Assembly (NCBI GenBank): GCA_002928515.1
Contig: PERI01000002.1
Coordinates: 310,001-374,000 of the forward strand
DNA: 64,000 nt
Source: Hyphomicrobium sp.
GTDB taxonomy: Bacteria; Pseudomonadota; Alphaproteobacteria; Rhizobiales; Hyphomicrobiaceae
Reading direction: 5' to 3'
The translations under genes and the position numbers were made by a program. Positions 1 to 9,715 of this stretch are shown here, in pieces. A model generated the notes under the pieces. The model saw nothing but the letters and a program-made list of their open reading frames with translations, searched no databases and was not told the DNA's origin. How positions within the stretch are numbered: position 1 is the first letter of the stretch; every line of letters begins with the position of its first letter.

Positions 1-32
1 GTTGATGGAACAAGCGCGCTGCAGTGTTGGCT

Positions 33-1079
33 TCAGCGACGGCGGGCCGCACCTTGATGCCCTGCCGCAATGGCCGACAACGCTAATATGAGACGTTCAG
101 CAAGCACGTCTTCCAAAGCGGAAGTCCGACGCGCTGTCAAAGCTGTTTCAGAGATCCGGGTGAGCGCTTGATCGAGACTTTGGCGTGTCCAGGATCGAAC
201 TTGGGCAGCAAATGCATCGCGTTGTTTGAAATGCAGAGGTGGGCGTAACATGCGCAGCGCGTCGTCGATGGTGCTGCCGTTGTCCATGTCGCTGCGCACG
301 CGATGTAGTTTGAGAAAGTAGCGCTGAATGATGAGTATGATGACTTGGGCGTTCTCGCCAGACCCTAGGGCGCGTCCGTAATCCGTAACAGCATTCGTGC
401 TTCGTCCAAGTGCTGCGGCTTCGGCAATACGCTCTAACGCCAAATCCGCGGCATCTCCGACGATGGCTTCGACGTCGTCAACGGTGATGATGGGACGGCC
501 ATATGCAAACAGAGCAAGCTTTTCGATTTCGGCTCGTGAAAGTGCCCGGTCAGCGCCCAATCTACTCAGCAAGAGTGAGCGGGCGTCGTTTTCGAGTTTT
601 GCGCCATAAGGTTCCAGCACGCTTTGAATGAGCCCATCGAGGTCGGCTTGTTGGTCCGGGTAGCATCCGATCGCTGCGGCATCTGCGCGTTCCTCAAACA
701 AGCGCCGTAAAGCATCGTCGGTCTTTAGGTTAGCCGCCTCGACGATGAGAAAACCTTCAAGTGGACCGTCTTGAAGTATTGGCTTCAAGAGTTGAGCTGA
801 TATGCGTCGTCCTGCGATGGCGCGAACGATTTTGCGGCCTGAAAACATGGGTCTGGTTTGCAATTCAATGGCCAGACGTCCGCTATCTTCGTCAAGATTC
901 GTGTCATCGAGGCGCAGGATCTCGCCTTGCGGGTTCTCGCGCGCTGCGATCAGTTTCGCCAAATGCTGCGCACGCTCGGAAACGAGGCCAGGATCAGAAC
1001 CATAAAATAGCACTGCGGAAGTGGCCTGAGGCGGCGCTTTCAAAAACGCAGCGGCTTGCTGGGTTTTGATCGCGACCAT
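33..1079 (-). CDS. holA: DNA polymerase III subunit delta
   Basis: The product is the delta subunit of the clamp-loader complex, which opens the beta sliding clamp and loads it on primed DNA. At 348 aa it has the usual length for the family. The N-terminal block with YGSDP (about residues 25-30) and the C-terminal helical collar region fit HolA. As expected for delta, there is no Walker A motif. The ATG at 1077-1079 starts the protein at MVAIK, directly ahead of a conserved-looking N-terminus. It is the last gene of the leuS-lptE-holA run on the minus strand, 72 bp after lptE, an order common in alphaproteobacteria. The assignment rests on overall similarity and context. Confidence 0.93.
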   Translation of the reverse strand: MVAIKTQQAAAFLKAPPQATSAVLFYGSDPGLVSERAQHLAKLIAARENPQGEILRLDDTNLDEDSGRLAIELQTRPMFSGRKIVRAIAGRRISAQLLKPILQDGPLEGFLIVEAANLKTDDALRRLFEERADAAAIGCYPDQQADLDGLIQSVLEPYGAKLENDARSLLLSRLGADRALSRAEIEKLALFAYGRPIITVDDVEAIVGDAADLALERIAEAAALGRSTNAVTDYGRALGSGENAQVIILIIQRYFLKLHRVRSDMDNGSTIDDALRMLRPPLHFKQRDAFAAQVRSWTRQSLDQALTRISETALTARRTSALEDVLAERLILALSAIAAGHQGAARRR

Positions 1080-1151
1080 GCAGGTTAGGCCCTTAGGTTA
1101 AATTATCTCGGGACACTCTATTCGAGATGGGGAGAGATCGGCCGACCAATA

Positions 1152-1727
1152 TCAGGCAGCGCCTGCAAGGTGCGCCAGCAAACGGGTCCGCAGCTCCTCG
1201 CCGACAGTTTTTGCAGCGCGATTTTCTGCATCTTCGCGAGCCCGGACGTTGGCAAAAATCGATGTCACGCGCTGGAACGGGGCGCGACTGTAGCTCTTGC
1301 CTTGGGCGATCACGGTTTTATCTGAAACGCGGATTAGCTTGTAGGACGTGTCGAGGTTGTAGACCTGTCCGGCTGCATTGCCATCTTCACCGACGAGTGT
1401 CGAAGACAAGGATTCGCGGATGGCGATATCCAAGCGATATTCCGGTGGCAATGGAGCTCCACCACCTGTGGTCTGGAAAATCAGCTCATTGCGAATGCGT
1501 TGACCGACTCGGCCAGGGATAGGTGCAATATCGACTTTAGCGAGTTTTTCATTGGCGCCTGCGCCACCAATCGATGACGCGCCGTGCAGTGGCCTGAAGC
1601 CTGTTGACCCGTCTCCGCAAGCGGAGAGCAATGTCAGAGAAGCGGCGCCAAGTGCGAACGCAATGCTGCGCAGCCCCTTATTCAAGGTGCGCCACCCAGA
1701 TACGTGCGATGCGTCAGCCGACAACAT
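1152..1727 (-). CDS. lptE: LPS-assembly lipoprotein LptE
   Basis: LptE plugs the LptD barrel in the outer membrane and helps insert lipopolysaccharide. The 191-aa product has an N-terminal hydrophobic segment (about residues 21-36) ending in the lipobox LLSAC, so it should be cleaved and lipidated at the cysteine near residue 37. The rest is rich in beta-strand patterns typical of LptE (RlpB). The ATG at 1725-1727 lies inside the end of leuS, overlapping it by 14 bp, which suggests translational coupling. Sequence conservation in this family is low, so the call depends on the lipobox, the length and the leuS-lptE-holA order. Confidence 0.88.
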   Translation of the reverse strand: MLSADASHVSGWRTLNKGLRSIAFALGAASLTLLSACGDGSTGFRPLHGASSIGGAGANEKLAKVDIAPIPGRVGQRIRNELIFQTTGGGAPLPPEYRLDIAIRESLSSTLVGEDGNAAGQVYNLDTSYKLIRVSDKTVIAQGKSYSRAPFQRVTSIFANVRAREDAENRAAKTVGEELRTRLLAHLAGAA

Positions 1728-4338
1728 TCACAATCCTTTGCGGGACTACGATGACTTTTTTTACAGGCCGTCCCTCAAGTGCGCGGATCACGGGTTCTAA
1801 TTTCAGGGCTGCGGCCTCAACATCCTCAGTCTTGGCCGTCCGCGAAATCACCAGTTCGTCCCGGCGCTTGCCATTTACCTGTACGGCAATGGTCACTTGA
1901 TCGTCAACGAGGAGGGGGGCTTCGACGCTTGGCCAGGGTTCGTTCGCGAGCAACCTGTTGTATCCAAGCCGCGCCCAGCATTCTTCGGCCAAATGCGGCA
2001 TCATCGGGCCGATCATGGTCACCAGGAAGCTTGCAGCCTCGCGGGCCGCATAAGCCATGTCTGGGCCGCCTTTACCGAGTGCGGATTGGAGCACATTGGC
2101 GAATTCGTGAACATTGGCGACCGCGACGTTAAAGCGTAACGCTTCGATGCTGCGGCCCACCTGGTCCAAGGCGCGGTGCGCGGCTTTGCGGACTTCGAGG
2201 GCGTCGGCGCCGAATTCGGCAGGGCGTTTTAGGCTCGCGTCGGGGTATTTTTCCGCGATGTCATCCACGATGCGCCAGACACGCTGAATAAAACGTCCAG
2301 CCCCAGCGACGCCGGCCTCGGTCCAAATCACGTCGCGTTCTGGAGGGCTGTCGGACAGCATGAACCAGCGCGCACAATCGGCACCATAATGGGCAATGAT
2401 GTCATCGGGATCGACGAGGTTCTTTTTCGATTTCGACATCTTTTCAATCGAACCGATGGCGGCTGGCCGTCCGGTGGCGATTTCGACGGCTTTGCGCGTC
2501 GAGCCATCGCCTTCAAAGCGCACGTCTGTCGGCAGCAGCCAGTAGCCGTCTTGCGATAGATAGGTTTCGTGCGTGACCATGCCTTGCGTGAATAGCGCCG
2601 CGAATGGTTCGCGCGTGTTGGTTGCAAAGGACAGGTGGCCTGTGTCGCTCATGGCGCGGGCAAAGAAGCGCGAATACAGCAGATGCAAAATCGCATGCTC
2701 AATGCCGCCGATATACTGATCGACCGGCAGCCAATATTGCGCAGCTTTTTTATCGACCGGCTTTTGTGATTTCGGTGCCGTGAAGCGCACGAAATACCAA
2801 GAGCTATCGACAAACGTATCCATGGTGTCGGTTTCGCGTTGTGCGGGCTTTGCACACTTGGGGCACGGACAATGCTTCCATGTAGGATGACGGTCGAGCG
2901 GATTGCCTGGCTTGTCAAACGTCGCGTCTTCTGGAAGCGTGATGGGTAGATCCGTTTCCGCGACTGGCACCACACCGCAATCGGCGCAATGGACAACTGG
3001 GATCGGACAGCCCCAATAGCGCTGGCGTGAAATGCCCCAATCGCGCAGGCGGAAATTGACTTTGCGTGCGCCCTGCGGCTTTCCGTTGAGAATTTGTTCT
3101 TCCAGCCGCATCGCGGCTTCTTCGAACGCTGTTTGCGTCGAGAGCCCATCGAGAAAGCGTGAATTCATCATCACGCCATCATCTTCATACGCTTTATTTT
3201 TAAGAGCGAATGTCGCTGCGTCTTCGCCTGGTGGGAGAATGACGGGCACGACAGGGAGTTCGTAGCGGCGGGCGAAATCCATATCGCGCTGATCGCCTGA
3301 TGGGCAGCCAAAAATTGCGCCGGTGCCGTAGTCCATGAGGATAAAGTTAGCGACGTAAACCGGTAGTTGCCAGTTTGGGTCGAAGGGATGCGTGGCTCGG
3401 ATTCCGGTGTCAAAGCCGCGCTTTTCAGCGGCTTCGATTTCTGCAACCGATGTGCCCATGCGGCGGCACTCGTCGCAGAATTCTGCGAGCTTGACGTTGT
3501 TTTCCGATGCGGCGCGCGCGATGGGGTGATCGGCTGCGACGGCTAGAAACGATGCGCCGAACAAGGTGTCCGGTCGCGTCGTATAGACTTCGAGTTCAGA
3601 AATATTTTTGGGCGCGGTTTTGCTATCGAGCGCCCAGCGGATCAACATGCCTTCTGACCGGCCAATCCAGTTGGCCTGCATCAGGCGAACTTTTTCCGGC
3701 CAGTTGGTCAGTGTGTCGAGGTCACGGAGTAGCTCGTCCGCATAGTCCGTGATTTTGAAAAACCATTGCGTGAGCTCGCGCTGTTCGACAAGTGCGCCTG
3801 AGCGCCAGCCACGGCCGTCGATCACTTGCTCGTTGGCGAGCACGGTATGATCAACGGGGTCCCAATTGACCTTTGACGATTTGCGGTAAGCAATGCCTTT
3901 GTTCAGCAGGTCGAGAAACAGTTTTTGCTGGTGCTGATAATAGTCGGGCGAGCAGGTGGCGATTTCGCGCGACCAATCGAGCGACAGGCCCATTGATTTC
4001 AGTTGACCGCGCATCGTGTCGATATTGGCATACGTCCATTTGCCAGGATGAACCTTGCGCTCCATGGCAGCATTTTCAGCGGGCATGCCGAATGCGTCCC
4101 AGCCCATGGGATGCAGAACATTGAATCCTTTGGTGCGCTTATAGCGCGCGAACACGTCGCCCATCGCGTAGTTGCGCACGTGTCCCATGTGGATGCGTCC
4201 CGATGGGTAGGGAAACATCTCGAGCACGTAGCATTTGGGCTTGGACTCGTCCTCCGAGGCCTCGAAAATGCGACCTGTTTCCCATGCGTGTTGCCAGTGT
4301 TTTTCGCGCTCGGGCGCGTTGTAGCGTTCGGTGGACAT
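1714..4338 (-). CDS. leuS: Leucyl-tRNA synthetase
   Basis: This class I aminoacyl-tRNA synthetase charges tRNA-Leu. The HIGH motif appears as HMGH (residues 50-53), the KMSKS motif is intact near residue 632, and the CP1 editing domain lies between. Two CxxC pairs near residues 480-540 suggest a zinc ribbon. I chose the ATG at 4336-4338 ([10 protein letters not shown], 874 aa) because the 27 residues upstream in frame do not look like LeuRS. It is first in the leuS-lptE-holA operon; the 3' end overlaps lptE. The region upstream to 4752 belongs to the divergent fic promoter. Confidence 0.97.
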   Translation of the reverse strand: MSTERYNAPEREKHWQHAWETGRIFEASEDESKPKCYVLEMFPYPSGRIHMGHVRNYAMGDVFARYKRTKGFNVLHPMGWDAFGMPAENAAMERKVHPGKWTYANIDTMRGQLKSMGLSLDWSREIATCSPDYYQHQQKLFLDLLNKGIAYRKSSKVNWDPVDHTVLANEQVIDGRGWRSGALVEQRELTQWFFKITDYADELLRDLDTLTNWPEKVRLMQANWIGRSEGMLIRWALDSKTAPKNISELEVYTTRPDTLFGASFLAVAADHPIARAASENNVKLAEFCDECRRMGTSVAEIEAAEKRGFDTGIRATHPFDPNWQLPVYVANFILMDYGTGAIFGCPSGDQRDMDFARRYELPVVPVILPPGEDAATFALKNKAYEDDGVMMNSRFLDGLSTQTAFEEAAMRLEEQILNGKPQGARKVNFRLRDWGISRQRYWGCPIPVVHCADCGVVPVAETDLPITLPEDATFDKPGNPLDRHPTWKHCPCPKCAKPAQRETDTMDTFVDSSWYFVRFTAPKSQKPVDKKAAQYWLPVDQYIGGIEHAILHLLYSRFFARAMSDTGHLSFATNTREPFAALFTQGMVTHETYLSQDGYWLLPTDVRFEGDGSTRKAVEIATGRPAAIGSIEKMSKSKKNLVDPDDIIAHYGADCARWFMLSDSPPERDVIWTEAGVAGAGRFIQRVWRIVDDIAEKYPDASLKRPAEFGADALEVRKAAHRALDQVGRSIEALRFNVAVANVHEFANVLQSALGKGGPDMAYAAREAASFLVTMIGPMMPHLAEECWARLGYNRLLANEPWPSVEAPLLVDDQVTIAVQVNGKRRDELVISRTAKTEDVEAAALKLEPVIRALEGRPVKKVIVVPQRIVNVVG

Positions 4339-4565
4339 GGGGGTCGTGAAATCTCTTTTTGTGGGGCCGGTTTTAGAGCCAGGGCGGCGTAATGAGCCTG
4401 AAAGGTTAAGTGGGGTCAAGGCGGGTGGGACTGGCTTGCTTGCTCGCTAGCAATATGTCGACATTTTTCGATTTTGAGGACACATGCCCACGGATATGTC
4501 GCTGCCAGATCCATGTTTGGTTGGATATGTGCATGAATCCGTGATTTGTGGACACGTCGCGTTAA

Positions 4566-4701
4566 ATATGGTATAAATTTACATTTTTTGTACCATATAT
4601 TCTGAGAAGTGGCATTGGCGGCGCCTCGTTGTGCGCTTTATGGAATAAAATTATCAATTTTGTTCCATATTTCACTCCATGTGGCGATGTCTGTTCCGTA
4701 T
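4566..4701 (+). promoter_or_regulatory. Repeated palindromic operator upstream of fic
   Basis: The AT-rich gap between leuS and fic holds two inverted repeats of the same design: ATGGTA (4568-4573) with TACCAT (4591-4596), and ATGGAA (4640-4645) with TTCCAT (4663-4668). Each pair is separated by exactly 17 bases. A third half-site, TGTTCCGTAT, lies at 4692-4701. The right-hand arms share TGTWCCRTAT. The repeats, their equal spacing and the base composition are seen directly. That they bind a dimeric regulator of fic is inference. The rest of 4420-4752 shows no gene. Confidence 0.55.
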
Positions 4702-4752
4702 TGAATTAAATGTGGCGCGAAAAACTGATTCTAGATCCACGGGGCTACAGCA

Positions 4753-5919
4753 ATGAGACATGACCCCGGCACACCTTACAATTCCCTGCCATTGTTACCG
4801 CCAGCTCAAGACCTTGAGACCAAGGCCGTCCTCAAGCGCTGTGTCACCGCGCGTGCGGCGGTTGCGGAGTTGCGGCGTGCTGGCGAACTCATTCCCGACC
4901 AATCGGTGTTGATCAATACAATCCCGTTGCTCGAAGCTAAAGACAGCTCAGAAATCGAAAATATCGTCACGACGAACGATGCGCTTTTCCTTGAAGCGAG
5001 CCAAGTCGAAGACGGCAATGACCCTGCTGCGAAGGAAGCGCTTCGTTATCGTGCGGCGTTATTCAGCGGCTACGAAACTCTGAAGAGCCGACCACTTACG
5101 GCGCGCACTGCGATCGACATCTGTAGCCAGATCAAAGGCGTCGAAATGGATGTGCGCAAAACGCCTGGGACGCAGCTCAAAAACAGCTTCACCGGCGATG
5201 TGATCTATACGCCGCCGGACGGTCAGCAGCGGCTGCGCGATTTGCTTGGCAACTGGGAAATGTTTGCGAATGCCGACGACGATATCGATCCACTCGTGCG
5301 CATGGCCGTGCTGCATTACCAATTCGAAGCGATCCATCCGTTTTTGGACGGCAATGGGAGAACGGGCCGCATTCTCAACATCTTGGTTTTGATCCAAGCG
5401 GGCCTACTCGATATTCCGACGCTTTATTTGAGCCGTCATATCGTCCGCACCAAGGGCGACTATTATCGACTGCTGCAGGGCGTTACGTTGCGTGGCGAAT
5501 GGGAGCCATGGATCATCTATATGCTGACGGCGATCGAGAATACGGCAACCTGGACCAACGCACGCATTCGCGCGATCCGCTACCTCATGCAAAATACTAC
5601 GGATTATGTTCGCGCCAATGCGCCGAAAATCTACTCGCGGGAACTGATTGAGATCATATTCGCACAGCCTTACGTGCGCATTTCGCATCTGATCGAAACC
5701 GATATTGCCGAACGCCACGCAGCCGCTCGCTATCTCAAGCAGCTTGCTTCGATTGGTATTTTAAGCGAGGAAAAACGCGGTCGCGATAAACTTTTTATTC
5801 ATCGCAAGTACATGGATCTGCTGGGCCGTGACGATCACGAATTCCCACCTTATTCGGTGCCCACTAACGAGATATCGCAGACGCGTGGACTGAAATACAA
5901 AAGGCGGAGCGAGGACTGA
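4753..5919 (+). CDS. Fic family protein (AMP-transferase), class II
   Basis: Fic enzymes usually transfer AMP from ATP to a hydroxyl side chain of a target protein. The core motif HPFLDGNGRTGR (residues 195-206) is complete, including the catalytic histidine. An (S/T)xxxE(G/N) inhibitory motif, SSEIEN (residues 65-70), sits before the Fic core, as in class II Fic proteins that hold themselves inactive. After the Fic domain (about 110-260) the C-terminal 100 residues look like a winged helix. No toxin/antitoxin partner gene is adjacent. Length (388 aa) matches the stand-alone Fic_N-Fic-wHTH architecture. The ATG at 4753 follows a diverged upstream region with tandem palindromes. The target is unknown. 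Confidence 0.92.
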   Translation: MRHDPGTPYNSLPLLPPAQDLETKAVLKRCVTARAAVAELRRAGELIPDQSVLINTIPLLEAKDSSEIENIVTTNDALFLEASQVEDGNDPAAKEALRYRAALFSGYETLKSRPLTARTAIDICSQIKGVEMDVRKTPGTQLKNSFTGDVIYTPPDGQQRLRDLLGNWEMFANADDDIDPLVRMAVLHYQFEAIHPFLDGNGRTGRILNILVLIQAGLLDIPTLYLSRHIVRTKGDYYRLLQGVTLRGEWEPWIIYMLTAIENTATWTNARIRAIRYLMQNTTDYVRANAPKIYSRELIEIIFAQPYVRISHLIETDIAERHAAARYLKQLASIGILSEEKRGRDKLFIHRKYMDLLGRDDHEFPPYSVPTNEISQTRGLKYKRRSED

Positions 5920-5933
5920 TCCATCGCTCCGCC
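5903..5933. terminator. Hairpin at the fic/glcG-like convergent junction
   Basis: A perfect 10-bp stem, GGCGGAGCGA (5903-5912) with TCGCTCCGCC (5924-5933), overlaps the fic stop codon. A short T-rich stretch follows on the plus strand. The gene on the other side (ending at 5962) converges, so it may serve both. Confidence 0.6.
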
Positions 5934-5961
5934 GTTTGGTTGTCGATTTAGCTCGTAACTT

Positions 5962-6366
5962 TTAGCACGTATGCGCGGCAGCACCGGCTTCAGCCACTTC
6001 ATGATCCTGAGCGCCGCCTCCGCCTGATACGCCAATCGCGCCGATGACGACGCCGTTTTTGTCCTTCAACGGAATGCCGCCTGCGAAAATCATCACGCGG
6101 TCGTGGTTCGATGCGTGGATACCGAAAAACTGATCGCCTGGCTGGCTATTTTCAGCCAATTCCTTGGTTGAAATGTTGAAGGCGCGCGACGTGAATGCTT
6201 TGTTGATCGAAATATCGATCGAACCAATCCAGGCATTGTCCATGCGCGCGTGGGCAATCAAGTTTGCACCTTCATCAACGACGGCGATATTCATCGGCTG
6301 GCCGATTTCACCCGCCTTCTTTTCAGCGGCGGCAATGATGCGGCGGGCGTCGGCAAGCTTCAGCAT
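5962..6366 (-). CDS. GlcG/HbpS-family (DUF336) protein
   Basis: This 134-aa protein belongs to the GlcG/HbpS/DUF336 fold family (older names: heme-binding or heme-degrading domain protein). Markers are the N-terminal LADARRIIAAAEKKA helix, the NIAVVDEGANLIAHARMD strand-turn, and a glycine-rich end (IGVSGGG) near residues 112-118. In characterised members the fold binds heme or small molecules, but the ligand here cannot be told. It is a single gene between convergent fic and a divergent PLP-binding protein gene. The C-terminus ends in His-Thr-Cys. I see no signal peptide, so it should be cytoplasmic. Confidence 0.8.
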   Translation of the reverse strand: MLKLADARRIIAAAEKKAGEIGQPMNIAVVDEGANLIAHARMDNAWIGSIDISINKAFTSRAFNISTKELAENSQPGDQFFGIHASNHDRVMIFAGGIPLKDKNGVVIGAIGVSGGGGAQDHEVAEAGAAAHTC

Positions 6367-6486
6367 GATCAGGTCTCCGGGATGTCATATATTGGTTGTG
6401 GCAGGCGATAGAAGTTCGCTTCTATGTAGTGTGCAGCGCTAATTACCACCAGTGACAACTTGTTCCGCGTGAAAATCACTGTTGCG

Positions 6487-7197
6487 ATGATGAACGAGAC
6501 GGGCCAAGAGACAAATGTGATCCAGCAAAATCCAACAGATACGTCGCTTGATCGGCTCGCCGCGGTACGTGCGCTAGTCGAAGGTGCCGCTACGGCTGCC
6601 AAGCGCAGTTCAAGTTCCATAGAATTAATCGCGGTTTCAAAAACGTTTGCGGCCGATGAGATTCGACCCTTGCTCGAAGTGGGTCATCGTGGCTTCGGTG
6701 AAAACCGCGTGCAAGAGGCGCAGGGTAAATGGCCAGATCTGCGTCATGACTATCCAGATCTAGAGTTGCACTTGATCGGTCCGCTGCAATCGAACAAAGC
6801 CAAAGAGGCCGTTGCCTTGTTCGATGTCATTCATACGATTGATCGGCCGAAAATTGCCAAAGCCATTGCCGAAGAAATAACGGCTCAGTCACGCAAGCCG
6901 ACACTGTTCGTTCAAGTCAACACCGGCGAAGAACCGCAGAAGGCTGGCGTGGCACCGCGCAATACGGCTTCGTTTGTCGCTATGTGTCGCAATGAGTTGG
7001 GTCTCGAAATTGCGGGTCTCATGTGTATTCCGCCGGTTGAGGATGAGCCGGCTATTCATTTCGCCTTTTTGTCAAAGCTTGCGCGCGACGTTGGTTTAAC
7101 GGGCCTCAGCATGGGCATGAGTGGCGATTATGAGACCGCGATTGCGTTTGGGGCGACGCATATCCGGGTTGGCAGCGCCATTTTTGGCAGCCGCTAA
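6487..7197 (+). CDS. YggS/PLPBP family pyridoxal phosphate homeostasis protein
   Basis: The family binds pyridoxal 5'-phosphate in an alanine-racemase-like barrel and keeps vitamin B6 pools balanced; no catalytic activity is established. The PLP lysine is in AVSKTF (Lys52 from this start), followed by the usual GENRVQEA, HLIGPLQSNK and SMGMSGDYETAI blocks; the last of these contacts the phosphate. An in-frame TTG at 6460 would add 9 residues. I prefer the ATG pair at 6487/6490, since family members have short N-termini. Neither start has a strong ribosome binding site. Confidence 0.93.
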   Translation: MMNETGQETNVIQQNPTDTSLDRLAAVRALVEGAATAAKRSSSSIELIAVSKTFAADEIRPLLEVGHRGFGENRVQEAQGKWPDLRHDYPDLELHLIGPLQSNKAKEAVALFDVIHTIDRPKIAKAIAEEITAQSRKPTLFVQVNTGEEPQKAGVAPRNTASFVAMCRNELGLEIAGLMCIPPVEDEPAIHFAFLSKLARDVGLTGLSMGMSGDYETAIAFGATHIRVGSAIFGSR

Positions 7198-7299
7198 GTC
7201 CACAGTTTTCCATAGCAAAATTTACGCGCGCCGCATCGTCGTGCCGGTGTGATGCTAGCGTTCTGGGAATGATTCGTTTGCGCGCGGCTGCTGCGCTGA

Positions 7300-8238
7300 A
7301 TGGGGATGACCATGACCGCTGCTCAGAAAAAAGATCCCGTTGAAGCCGAGGCTGCTGCGGCTGCCTCAGAAGCTGCGAGAGACGCTCGCAACGAAATCAT
7401 AGAAACAGCGCAGAAAGCAAAGCCCGCCGCAGCGCTCACGAAGCTGCAAAAATCGAAACTAGAAGCCATCGAAGCCGCCAAATCCAAATGGCACGACTTC
7501 TCGGTCGATGTTTGGATTACGCCGTTCAACTCCATCGAGTTCGGATTTTGGAAGCGCGATCGTAATCGGGGCAAGTCGCGTCAGTTCACAACCGACATGG
7601 ACGTGTTCGCTGAAATTATCGAAAACGGCGAGCGTACGGGTGTGCTTGGATATCGCAAAGAGCTTTGGAACGATGCGACTGGAACTGACAAGCGGCTCGT
7701 GTTCAAGCTGTTTTCTGAAACGCTCAATTGGCGCGCGAGCATGGACTTGATGCTGGGCCGTTCCATCCAGCAAACGCTGGGTGCGCGCGGATTGCCGGTG
7801 ACGACGTTCTCGATCAACACTAGCGACGATGATTTCGTCATCTATCTCGAGCGTTCAGCCAACAAATGGCCGCTGATGCCCGAGAACTTCTCGTTTTTCA
7901 TTATGGATGATGGGGTGCCGAAGTTTTATCGCTTCCGGCGCGATTTCATCAATATCGGTGGCGACTACGCGCTGGTCGATCAGTTCGGCGAGAGCGTCGG
8001 TCATATTGATGGGGCCATCCTGACCATTGGCGGGCGGTGGCGCTGCACTGTGCGCGGTGATCATGCCGATCCGCGCGTACTCATGGTCATGAAGCTGTTT
8101 GCTGGCATGATTGTGTTCAACACCGAAGCTCAGCGACATGTGAAAACGTTGGCACGCGACATCAAAGCAGGTCGCATCACGCCCGACATTCAACGTCAGG
8201 AATCTGATCTTTACATGAACCCACGGCGCGTTCGGTGA
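7300..8238 (+). CDS. Hypothetical protein with LURP-one-like C-terminal region
   Basis: I do not recognise a named family for the whole 312-aa protein. The first 65 residues are Ala/Glu/Lys-rich and probably helical. The middle (residues 66-180) contains DVWITPFNSIEFGFW and looks globular. Around residues 195-270, the pattern of alternating beta strands with YALVDQFGESVGHIDGAIL resembles the LURP-one-related/Tubby-like fold, which binds membranes or lipids in some proteins. There is no signal peptide or membrane segment. It sits alone between the PLP protein and amt genes, all on the plus strand but with wide gaps. The fold suggestion is inference. Confidence 0.7.
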   Translation: MGMTMTAAQKKDPVEAEAAAAASEAARDARNEIIETAQKAKPAAALTKLQKSKLEAIEAAKSKWHDFSVDVWITPFNSIEFGFWKRDRNRGKSRQFTTDMDVFAEIIENGERTGVLGYRKELWNDATGTDKRLVFKLFSETLNWRASMDLMLGRSIQQTLGARGLPVTTFSINTSDDDFVIYLERSANKWPLMPENFSFFIMDDGVPKFYRFRRDFINIGGDYALVDQFGESVGHIDGAILTIGGRWRCTVRGDHADPRVLMVMKLFAGMIVFNTEAQRHVKTLARDIKAGRITPDIQRQESDLYMNPRRVR

Positions 8239-8370
8239 GACTAGCCTGCCTAATTCTACATCATTAAGATTGGTTATTTGACTTAAATGTAGGCATTTCG
8301 CTGATGGTCGATCGCTGGGGAAACTTGGCTATGGCGCTGAAATGCCTGCAATAAATAGCGATGCGCATGT

Positions 8371-8386
8371 TGGCATAATTCTTGAT
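8371..8386 (+). promoter_or_regulatory. Sigma54-like promoter upstream of stand-alone amt
   Basis: TGGCAT-N5-TTGAT matches the -24/-12 layout TGGCAC-N5-TTGCW except for the last position of the -12 GC. The spacing is correct, and it lies about 95 bp before the amt start. A very similar element precedes glnK. No clear NtrC half-site pair is visible nearby, so this is a moderate-to-weak call. Confidence 0.35.
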
Positions 8387-8480
8387 CGCTCTGCCCGATG
8401 TTGGACCAGCCCGCACGTATTGTGGGCATCCGCATAACAACCCAGCAAATGGGACATCGGGGTAAGGGGGCGCGACGGTT

Positions 8481-9692
8481 ATGGAGCAGGCTCAACAAGG
8501 GGCTGACGTATTTTTTCTACTGATGGGAGCCATTCTCGTCTTTGCAATGCACGGCGGGTTTGCGTTTCTCGAAGTCGGTACCGTTCGACATAAGAACCAA
8601 GTCAACGCACTCGTCAAAATTCTCGTTGATTTCGCGATATCAACGGTTGCGTATTTCGCAATCGGTTACTCGATTTCTTACGGCGTTTCCTTTTTGGCGA
8701 ACGCGGAAACACTCAGTTCCGCTCAGGGATTGGATCTCGTAAAATTCTTCTTCCTTGCAACGTTCGCAGCGGCCGTTCCGGCCATTGTGTCGGGTGGCAT
8801 CGCCGAGCGCGCACGCTTCGTGCCGCAATGCGCGGCGACGGCACTGTTGGTTGGCTTTGCTTATCCGCTGATCGAGGGTGCGGTCTGGAATAAGAACTTC
8901 GGACTTCAAGACGGATTTTTCGCCACGACTTTGGGCGCACCGTTCAAGGATTTTGCGGGCTCTATCGTCGTTCATGCGTTCGGTGGATGGGCAGCTTTCG
9001 CTGCAGTGCGTCAGCTTGGAGCGCGTATCGGCCGTTACGATCGCGGTCGTTCGATCAGCCCGCCGCCATCTTCGATCCCGTGGTTGGCGATGGGGTCGTG
9101 GTTGCTGTGTGTGGGTTGGTTTGGCTTCAACGTGATGAGCGCGCAAAGCTTGAAGGGTATTTCCGGTCTGGTCGCGATCAATTCTTTGATGGCGATGTGC
9201 GGTGGCATTCTCGCTGCGCTGATTGCAGGCCGTAACGATCCGGGTTTTGTTCATAACGGTGCGTTGGCAGGGCTTGTTGCCGTGTGCGCAGGCTCGGATG
9301 TGATGCATCCTTTGGGTGCGCTTGCAACGGGCGCTGTGGCTGGCGTGGTCTTCGTTCAGATGTTCCAAATATCGACCAACAAGTGGCAGATTGACGATGT
9401 GTTGGGCGTATGGGCACTGCATGGATTGTGCGGTCTGTGGGGTGGCATTGCGTGCGGGATCTTCGGATTGACGGCACTGGGTGGCCTGGGTGGCGTGACG
9501 TTTGCCTCGCAACTCGTCGGTTCGCTTGCTGGCGCGCTGTTCGGATTTATCGCCGGTACAGTGATTTACTTCATCGTCGATAAGCTGTTCGGTTTCCGAA
9601 TGTCGGCGGACGATGAGCGTCGAGGCGCGGATTTAGCGATCCACAAAATTGGCGCGAATCCCGAAGATGATGTGCGGCTCGGTCGCGTGTAA
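8481..9692 (+). CDS. Ammonium transporter (Amt family), without PII partner
   Basis: This is an Amt/Mep/Rh channel of 403 aa with about 11 membrane helices and no cleavable leader. The conserved conduction residues are present: Asp157 in the DFAG motif, twin histidines at 165 and 314, the phenylalanine gate at 95 and Phe216 in GWFGFN. A strong ribosome binding site (AAGGGGG, 8464-8470) precedes the ATG. No glnK gene adjoins it, unlike the second amt at 23.6-25.2 kb. The two sequences are clearly divergent paralogues. A sigma54-like element upstream suggests nitrogen control. It could also be a methylammonium transporter or sensor; substrate cannot be told from sequence. Confidence 0.93.
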   Translation: MEQAQQGADVFFLLMGAILVFAMHGGFAFLEVGTVRHKNQVNALVKILVDFAISTVAYFAIGYSISYGVSFLANAETLSSAQGLDLVKFFFLATFAAAVPAIVSGGIAERARFVPQCAATALLVGFAYPLIEGAVWNKNFGLQDGFFATTLGAPFKDFAGSIVVHAFGGWAAFAAVRQLGARIGRYDRGRSISPPPSSIPWLAMGSWLLCVGWFGFNVMSAQSLKGISGLVAINSLMAMCGGILAALIAGRNDPGFVHNGALAGLVAVCAGSDVMHPLGALATGAVAGVVFVQMFQISTNKWQIDDVLGVWALHGLCGLWGGIACGIFGLTALGGLGGVTFASQLVGSLAGALFGFIAGTVIYFIVDKLFGFRMSADDERRGADLAIHKIGANPEDDVRLGRV

Positions 9693-9715
9693 TTTTGAAC
9701 TGATTTTACCGACGA

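Noticed and set aside
8283-8498. 71-codon minus-strand frame before amt
   Set aside because: It overlaps the amt start and its promoter region and has no protein-like pattern.
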